DNA of 64,000 nucleotides from Pseudeuparius sepicola (taxonomy: Eukaryota > Arthropoda > Insecta > Coleoptera > Anthribidae): the NCBI GenBank assembly GCA_963920635.1, contig OY987301.1, positions 13,856,501 through 13,920,500 of the forward strand, read 5' to 3'. The translations under genes and the position numbers were made by a program. This document shows positions 56,241-64,000 of this stretch, in pieces. Under the pieces are notes generated by a model. It saw nothing but the letters and a program-made list of their open reading frames with translations, did not search any database and was not told the DNA's origin. Each line of letters opens with the position of its first letter. The first letter of the stretch is position 1.

Positions 56241-59200
56241 CCCTAAATGGAGTCAAATAGAGTCACATTTTTGTATGGTTGGTACACTACATGATTACAC
56301 TTCCAAATGAAAAATGTATCATGCCTAAAACTTGCCTTAGGATAGGGGTTATAAATTCCTCTGTCTGTATATCAGATCTGATAGAATGTCCTTTGTCCGT
56401 TTTGAATATACCTATTACATTTTTGTTCCCGCAAATCTTGCTTTCTTTGAACTACCGCTTCTCGTATTATGTATTATTCCTATGTAATATTCGCTGCCGC
56501 CGCGAAAGTTTCGTGTTGATCTGGGGGATCCATTATAAGATATTCTCAAGATCGACCTTGGTGACGTTTTACCAAGAACCACCCACAGGATTTTCGTACA
56601 TTAAGTAACGAAATTACAGGTCTGGGATTTTTTCTCGCGTTAGTTCCGTTTTCGAATTTGGCAATAAGCACTTTTTTCGCCAGTATATCTTAGTCAGTGG
56701 CGGGTGCGGAGGCGTCCGTTTTGGACGGTACTCAGAGGCAGGCAACTTTTACATATGCGGCCCACGTGCTTACGAGTTTCTCGCTTTTATAACAGTTGTT
56801 TTTCACACGTCAGAACACAAACTGCTGGTCGTTGATATGTATCATTTAGAATTATTTGGATTATTTCAGTTGGTATAAATATATAGCATGATGGTGGTGG
56901 ACATTTTTCTTACAGGGGGTCGACTGTAGACAGACATAGTGTCCTGATTTGTTTAAACACACTTAGGTATATTGTACACTGTACCCACACTATGTTTTTA
57001 ACCACTTCCTAATAATAATTAAAGCTGGACTAGATATTTTAGGTCTTGACATTTTCTCTGGCAAAACCGTTGTAGTTGAACCACAAAAAATTCTGCTTCT
57101 TACGAAATTTAGAAAGGCTACGGAGGTATAAGGTCGATAAATTAATATGGTGACACGACGCTTTTTGTTGCAAATTTTTAAAAAATGCGGATGGAGCTTT
57201 CAATAGAAATTCGATGACAAATGTGAAGCACCAACTTTTCCCAATAGTAAAAAGTTTTCCATGAATGAACGTAATTCACTTTAAACAATTTACACATTTT
57301 GAGTGATCAAACAGCATGTGCGAAGTGTAATCATTAACAACATAGCGCAGACGCGCTGACACTTCCATCATTATCACTTTAACGCGGGCAGGATGCGAGG
57401 AACAAATTTATACCTGTCAAAGGGAGGGGTCTGAGATAAAATGCAAACGTCAAATAAAGTTTTATACCTATCCGTTATCGCCGTTCCTGTAAACACCATA
57501 ATACGGCTTAGCAAATAGTGTCGGGCACTTTAACATTCCTGTCCAACAGGTGAGGAACTCGTCTCTTCCAATGAGATCGGCGTGTCTGTTTGCTGCTCTT
57601 TAGGACTTCGATAAACATGGAGCGAGGATGTTCTTCGATATGATACAACAGCTCTCTGACCATAGTGTTTGGAATTTGACTGGCGGCTGGCCTAACTAAC
57701 TACTGAAATAATCACAGAAAATTTGCCAGATTTTCATTTCTGAAAAAATGCGTGTGACGTCACTTATGTGTAAACACCACCATATGTGGCAAACTTGCAT
57801 TAAATAGTTTCACAGTGGCGTGCACCTTTGAGTTGTTTTTAAAAATGGTCAAGTGCCTTATACTCCACAATTAACCTCTTAGAAGCAAACACAAGCCCGT
57901 GCAAGGGTTTTATTTCTACCATAATGTCTCGATGTGGAATAAGTTTTTTTACTGAAGTGGTGAATTAATTTGTTATTTATTGGTAGTTTAAAAACTTGTA
58001 TATACTGTATACTTGTATCTTCGTGTCAGTAATTAATACCCAAAGCCATTATTAATAATATAGTTTTTATTTTATAAAAGCTAGTTTTTTAACATACAAC
58101 CCAGAATTATATTTATTTATATCTCCAGCAAGTTCTGCATTATTCTTATTTTTATTATGGCCTTCACTCAAAATAAATTTCAGTATTTCGGCTAAAATTC
58201 GCACATGCTTGTGTTTCAGTGTTATTTTTGGCAAAAGAAAATGTTTGGCACTGACTATGATACCTACTGGAAATAAAACAAAATAAAAAAATAATAATAT
58301 AATAAAATAAATATAACAAAATTTAGATTATATTATTTAGTATTTGAGTACCTACTTGATAGGTGAAAATAAACAGATATAGGTGCCTACCTGCTGAACA
58401 ATACGCCTAAACGATGTAAGACATTCTTAATAATTAAAAAAATAGGATAATAATCTTTCAAAATCAAAGACGAAGCATGTTTTAAGAGATGAGCAACCTT
58501 CTAACAAGTGATTAAAAAAATCGTGAGTATTATAAATATGTATATGGACGATTAAAATTTAAAATAATCTTTGACGGGTATCAATCGCAATAAAACAATT
58601 AATTTTCAATTTGGATTTATATTCTATTAAAACACCATTACATGTTAAGTGTAAATTTATAAATTATTCTTGTTTAATGCGTTAATTAATCCATTTTGCA
58701 AGTTCTAATACAATACTTAAAAGATTCGAAAATACTTTTTTTATGTATTTATAAAGTCCGACATGATGAATAGATTCTTAATTGCAGAAAAATAAATACG
58801 TATAGATAGTTGTATACAGTAGTTTATTAGTGTCTGGGAGCAATACTTGATATTATAGATTAGTTGTGAAGAATTACTAATGAGGTTGATGTACAAATTT
58901 TTAAAAATAGATAGAAATCATCAGATTTATTTGTTTTGAAATTCTCCAATAATTTATTCCACTTCATAGTATTGTTTAAGAATTTTACGGACGCAGCATC
59001 AACATCAACATCCTATTGGTTATGATTTTAGAAGCTTACGTACTTATTAGTAAAACCATCTTAAATTTAACTGCATTTATATACACACAGGAACGTTTTG
59101 TTCATTATGACACCTTTATTAGTGCCGCATTTGAATATGGATGCGACATATTAAGATATTTGTACAACACATTATACATTTTATATGAAGGTTGGAGGGT

Positions 59201-59700
59201 GTAAATGGGTAAGTAAATATTTAAAAAGAAATTAGCATTTTGCATCAAAATGTATTATATCCTTTAATCATCCCCAGGTTCCTAAAAGATGTATTTTTAA
59301 ATTTGTTTTTGAAATCCTTAGAATCGAAAGATGTTTACAGATAGACGAAATTTACCTACCTGAAAGAATAGCTTAATATTCATCGCCTACATACACAAAA
59401 TTATCAAGAAAATATTGCCGAAATTATCCTGCTCAACCTGTTCTTTTACTGAGTCATCTAGGATTAATATTTCTGGAAATTGTAGATTGTTAATTTTGAT
59501 GAAGTTCGACTGATATCATCGGTTCAAATTCGGCGAGCCTCCAAAACAGGAAATGAGAAAACGAATTGCGCTTACCACAAGAGTGGCCCAAGGACAGATC
59601 CCTGGGGTACTCCCGAAACACGTAACTACGGCATCTATACACAGATACTGTAGCTACATCAAAAATGTATGTTCAAACCCAATAGAAACTTCGGTCAAAA
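56241..59700. other. Unannotated AT-rich DNA
   Basis: A 109-codon frame at 56279-56608 has no recognisable domain. GC rises near 56480-56780. No repeat or RNA gene supported. Confidence 0.35.
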
Positions 59701-59779
59701 GTAAAAATGCATGAGTCATCGAAACTATACGGATCAAACCCACTTGTCTCCGTTTATCTTCATTAATTTTATAAAGGAA

Positions 59780-59985
59780 ACTCAAGAATTCTTCATAACA
59801 AAGAAGAGGAGCGAGAATTTTTTTACTCCGGCATCGGCATCATCTCCGTAATGGGTTCTATAAAAAGGCAGGTTTGCGGAGGCACCTAGTGCGGTTTCGC
59901 CCACTAATGCCGTTTGAACGTCCACCTTCGCTGCAAAAATATACGGCGTGGGGCCTAAGGTCAACGACGTAAAAATCTAAGACCG
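59780..59985. promoter_or_regulatory. GC-richer putative regulatory patch
   Basis: A repeat-free patch with higher GC and CpG in AT-rich surroundings. The minus-strand 60-codon frame has no domain. Very tentative. Confidence 0.2.
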
Positions 59986-61796
59986 TGAATAAGTGTATTC
60001 ATTTTGCCAAAACTTAAAACTATACAAAAGATCGATTGTTCTTGATTCTTTGAGGAGTTACCCTATTAGCGTTGACTGACATATTATTGAAGACTGCTCA
60101 CGGTTGTCGCGTTTGACACTTCTTTGGCTCACCATGCGCTTTCTGCAGACAAAATACAACGCAAAATACATTGTTGACCATAGGCGCCATCTACTTTCCA
60201 GGACATGAAGCAAACTTTGTTTTCTGTTGACTCCAAGGAGACCACAAGGGGGTTGATACAAGGTTATGTTATACCTACGTCAGTGTCCAACTGCCATCAG
60301 GTTTTATGTGACATGCCAGTGCCATAGATTCTAAAGGAGGCAAAATATTTTCCATCATAATTCACAATTTTTAACTTTTCTAACTTCCAGATACTCAGAT
60401 GTGTCAATTAAAGGTAATGCGGCCGCCTGTAGTAGTCCCAATAATTGCAACCAGATTTTTCCTGTATCACCTTTAGTAATCCTACAATTCCTATTACGTG
60501 GGCATTACGTATAAGTAGGTAGTTCAAAACAAATCGTATTTCGAAAATTTTAAATTATTAAGCAGGTAGCTTCAGTCAGATCTTTTTTTAAAGAGTTTTT
60601 ATCTACGACTACAAGTTTATTTTAAGTTTGTGAGGTACCTTGGGAGAGAAATAAAACTACAAAAATTTTATAATGAACACCGAGAAAAACTACATCATTA
60701 GAACTACTAGACCTAATCTTATTAGTCCATCCCGAAATCTGTGAAAGTTCTTTGGGTAGATACATTCAACAAGGGAAGAAAGTTCAAGTATACATATTAC
60801 AAATGCATTGAGGAACCTGATAACGAGGTGCAATAGCGACAAATTCTTAAATAAACAAAACCGGCACTGACTTACCATACCTACTTATTACTTAATTTCG
60901 TGGAAATAATTGCTGGAAACCAATTTCAACTATAAAATAAATTTCTTCCATTTGACAGTTGCCACATTCTGCACTTTGTATACACAAAATTGTCAAGTCT
61001 AATTTTTAGAAATCATGAAAACCATCATTAATTTTTACTAACAATTAAAGTACCTAAAATGGCATACTTCGCATCACTGAGACCATTAGAATGAGGAAAG
61101 AATAGGCCTCACTTTGGAAAGTATAATGCTGGGACTGGGTCCCCTTATTTTAAAGAGACCCTGGTTGTGGAGCTATGAACAGTGTCCATTTTCTACTTCT
61201 GCGCTTAGATGTGGTGTATCGAGCAAAAATATTATGAAAATTAAAATGAACGTTTTTGTAGTTTCTTCGATCCGCGGTCCAAGTTTCGCAGTCTGAGCGG
61301 CATATCGGCTCTCTCGCCTGCGGCCGTTCGAGTTCAGTGCGCTTCAAGGTTCATCAAGGACGGTCGTGGCGTTTGTCCCTGTCATTGCCCACCAGAACTA
61401 CGTCATAGATCGTGACGCCGAATAGTGTAACTTGGGTGGTAGCATAGAAGTAGATTTATGGTGGTAGGCAATAGGCAATATCAGAATATCCGCCATGTTG
61501 AATTAGCACGAACATATATGTTGGAAATTTGCATCTGTTTTTTTGATTGAATATACAAGATAAGGGCAACTGTTAGAGGTAATAATATTTGTTTGTTCGC
61601 AGAACTATTTAAAATTTGGCTTTGCCAGCAATTTGTGCTTGTTGTATAGGGATAAAGAAATGACGTATGCAGAAGTGTTTCCCTTGCATATCTTTACACG
61701 TATGTATACTGTATAGGTAGCAATTTTCGTGAACTTACAATTCTAACATTCATTTTCTGTCATTTTTTAATTTTTTTTTTCACATATTCTATCTGC
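59986..61796. other. Unannotated DNA
   Basis: GC-richer patches near 60060-60250 and 61120-61420, no domains in any frame, no repeats. Confidence 0.35.
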
Positions 61797-61798
61797 AT

Positions 61799-62202
61799 AT
61801 AAGGTCCTTTATTGAATAATTTAATAAAATAATCTGTTCATGTAGCAGTAGATACACATACAGGAATTGGATTTTTCAACAAATAAAGCGCGTTTTTAAA
61901 GTCAAGTAAAATCTGAAACTTCTTATCAAACACAAACTAATATAATGTGTAATTATTACTTTACAATCATTTTGATGTTTTTCTCCTTGCGAGTATAATC
62001 TACTATTAATCTGTTTGAATAAAAAAACAGGTTATTTTATTACATTACAAAAATTAAATAAACTTTGCATTAAGCACCACAACATTTTTAAACTTAAAAA
62101 ATTCGTTTGCTTTTAAATATGCACCTCTAACACCTAACACTCTAACTTCATTTATTTACGAACATGTATTTAAACTATAAGTTTAATAAAGGACCTTAGG
62201 CA
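61799..62202. mobile_element. Possible 400-bp MITE
   Basis: TAAGGTCCTTTATT near 61799 and its complement AATAAAGGACCTTA near 62185 form short inverted ends around AT-rich non-coding DNA. The right tip is then duplicated in tandem. The target duplication is unclear. Confidence 0.45.
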
Positions 62203-62230
62203 GGAAGAATAAAGGACCTTAGGCAGGTAG
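62185..62230. repeat. 23-bp tandem duplication
   Basis: AATAAAGGACCTTAGGCAGG plus three bases, twice (62185 and 62208). Confidence 0.93.
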
Positions 62231-62611
62231 AATCTGAAAAAAAATTGAAAGAAAATAATTGATAATAAAAAATGATGATGTTGGAAGGATGTACAGGAAT
62301 AAAGAATTATTGCATTTTTTTCTAATAGGCCATAGACCCAAAAACTCTTGACTATGCTAAACTTCAAAATTCAATATGCCCTTTCAGTTTTGTGGGAAAC
62401 AATTATTATTAATAATAGTAGTTGTCAATTGTGAAACAGACATAGACCCTATCAAAGGAATACCAATCCCGCCTCGTTCGCCAATTTTTCAAGTTAAGCT
62501 AACAATATAGAAGAAGCATTGATTAAGGTATTCGGCCTTATTCAATGGAAGAAGGTAACCCCACCACAGACTAAAGGTAATATTTAGTGTGAGGTCACCA
62601 CTCTTCAATGA

Positions 62612-62718
62612 ATGGAGACAAACAACTTGATTCATCTGAAATAGAAGAATTACTCCTCAATGAATGGTGACAAACAACTTGATTCGTTTGAAATAGAAGA
62701 GTAATGTTCATTCATTTT
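62612..62718. repeat. 53-bp imperfect tandem duplication
   Basis: CAATGAATGG.GACAAACAACTTGATTC and TGAAATAGAAGA blocks occur twice in succession with a few substitutions. Confidence 0.9.
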
Positions 62719-62742
62719 ATTTTGACCAACACGATATCTGTT

Positions 62743-62767
62743 CTATACCACAGAATCTGTGGTATAG
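62743..62767. repeat. 25-bp perfect palindrome
   Basis: CTATACCACAGA-A-TCTGTGGTATAG. No 7-bp flanking repeat. Confidence 0.9.
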
Positions 62768-62879
62768 ACAAACCAACTTTACATTTAAGTACATTTGTTT
62801 TTTATACTTACTTCATACTTCTATGAACTTATAGTGGATATCACGAACGATGATGATCCCTGCCTCACAATGGTCGACA

Positions 62880-63202
62880 ATGGAAATTACATTATCACGG
62901 TGACAATGGGTGACAATGTCGTGATATTTATTATAATATATTATCTGACTATCTTTGACTATTGAAGAGAATTCAAAAATACTATTATTGCATTGAACGC
63001 AGGCAAATTTGTTATAATCCTTAGGGCTATTGTGCTAGATCTAGATATAGTCAATAACTATATTATCCGATTATCAATTTCAATCACATCTCGAGGAACT
63101 GATTCCTGATTCCGAAACTTATAAGGGTTTCATCACCTGTTGGTCAAGCAATGTTGTTAAATTAAACTACTTTTATGAAAATTTGACTATTCTGAGTAGA
63201 CA
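62880..63202. other. Unannotated AT-rich DNA
   Basis: Three GACAATGG words near 62870-62905. Nothing else. Confidence 0.35.
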
Positions 63203-63244
63203 ACTGAAGCACAGCTTACCCTTTAGGGTAAGCTGTGACTGAAG
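63203..63244. repeat. 28-bp palindromic insertion between 7-bp direct repeats
   Basis: ACTGAAG at 63203-63209 and 63238-63244. Exactly between them lies a perfect hairpin CACAGCTTACCC-TTTA-GGGTAAGCTGTG (63210-63237). Confidence 0.92.
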
Positions 63245-63953
63245 TTTACCTAGGCGTACATGTAAATCGCTTAGTTTAGTATTCGAAAGAAATGCCTAAA
63301 ATCTTGATAGTAAATAACCTCTCACCAAAGTTTTGTTGAAAATACAGTACAAAGTACAATACAATATACAATAATATAAGTCTGTATAGTGTGGAGTATA
63401 ATTATTATTGTAATGAAATAAGCAAGCCATCCCTTCTAACCCATAAAGATTCTGTTATCTTGTCATTCGTATCGAATGATTTCTAATCAAAGGCATCGAA
63501 TTTCTAGATATATGTCCTGCTCTGCTTATAGTATTGGACATTCTTTATGCAATTCATTCGCTTATTTATTATCCAAAATTCAAATATGCCAAAACAGTAA
63601 AGTAACGAGGCAGACGGCAATTAATTATATAACTGGTTTCTGGTTTGCAAATTGTTATATAGATTACCGATATCGAATTTTTATTTCATGTGCCGAATCA
63701 CAGAAAAATGCAAGCTTTTCTGGCCGAAGAGAAAGGGGTATGGGGTTAAGAATTTCTCCAAACTTCGAATTTTACACAAAGATCTCCATTATCATCCTTA
63801 GCAAGTTATAAGGCCAATAAGGTCTAATTAACTCAAGAAATTAATAAGTCAAATCTTGCACAACGCTCTCCATTCCAACTGGATTACTGGATATTGCAAA
63901 ACCAAGAAGTACCTATATGTTGCTGCTGAGAATACTCAACACTCAATCCAGTT
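63245..63953. other. Unannotated DNA
   Basis: A 111-codon frame at 63476-63811 without recognisable domain. No repeats. Confidence 0.35.
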
Positions 63954-63999
63954 GCTGCAAGCTGCAACCAAAGACAATTGGGATTGTCTTTTGCTGCAA
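63954..63999. repeat. 25-bp palindromic insertion between 7-bp direct repeats
   Basis: GCTGCAA occurs at 63954-63960, 63961-63967 and 63993-63999. Between the second and third is a quasi-palindrome with perfect AAAGACAAT-TGGG-ATTGTCTTT at 63970-63991. It runs to the window edge. Confidence 0.8.
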
Positions 64000-64000
64000 G

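Overview
The window looks like nuclear DNA of an arthropod, most probably an insect. It is AT-rich. It is crowded with DNA transposons, foldback elements and MITEs, carries two Penelope-like retroelement copies and one R4/Dong-type LINE, and has abundant simple repeats. I found no operon structure, rRNA, tRNA, CRISPR array or convincing host protein-coding exon. Every protein homology I can recognise belongs to a mobile element. The species cannot be named from the sequence.

Layout. 1-3.2 kb: a mariner-type foldback element, then an internally deleted hAT element with a perfect 8-bp target duplication. 3.2-9.9 kb: a GC-richer, possibly regulatory stretch, a 2-kb element with mariner-type ends, unannotatable DNA and a divergent repeat. 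9.9-12.7 kb: a decayed R4/Dong-type LINE sitting in a (TAA)n microsatellite. 12.7-25 kb: mostly unique AT-rich DNA with several GC-richer islands, an 8-bp-TSD MITE, a TATG microsatellite, a foldback element and a GATCTTAGATCG minisatellite. 25.2-28.8 kb: a nest made of a second copy of the first foldback element, a hAT MITE inside it, and at its end a 1.9-kb element with pogo-like tips that carries two arrays rich in TATCGATA. 28.8-38 kb: CpG-dense islands, an LTR-like promoter segment, a TA-flanked MITE and a Penelope-like copy with RT and GIY-YIG parts. 38.9-40.7 kb: a near-complete palindromic mariner-type element with a second copy of the same deleted hAT inserted 10 bp from its tip. 41-53 kb: a second copy of a 640-bp dispersed repeat, another CpG-dense island, and a scrambled second Penelope-like copy followed by a foldback MITE. 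53.6-56.2 kb: a nearly complete pogo-superfamily transposon with DD35D transposase, broken only by a 1-nt slip in an A-run and one in-frame stop. 56.2-64 kb: AT-rich unique DNA with short duplications and palindromes.

The most unusual signal is a set of four very short palindromic insertions (24-38 bp) at 35695, 53462, 63210 and about 63968. Each lies between exact 7-bp direct repeats. One interrupts a Penelope-like ORF, and the second Penelope copy in this window provides the uninterrupted version. Their sequences are unrelated to one another, but their architecture is the same. I cannot match this to a described element class.

The likely host function is regulatory. Several GC/CpG-rich patches with homeodomain-, forkhead- or nuclear-receptor-like words sit in exon-free DNA, as expected for the intron or flank of a developmental gene. 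This is inference and needs cross-species alignment.
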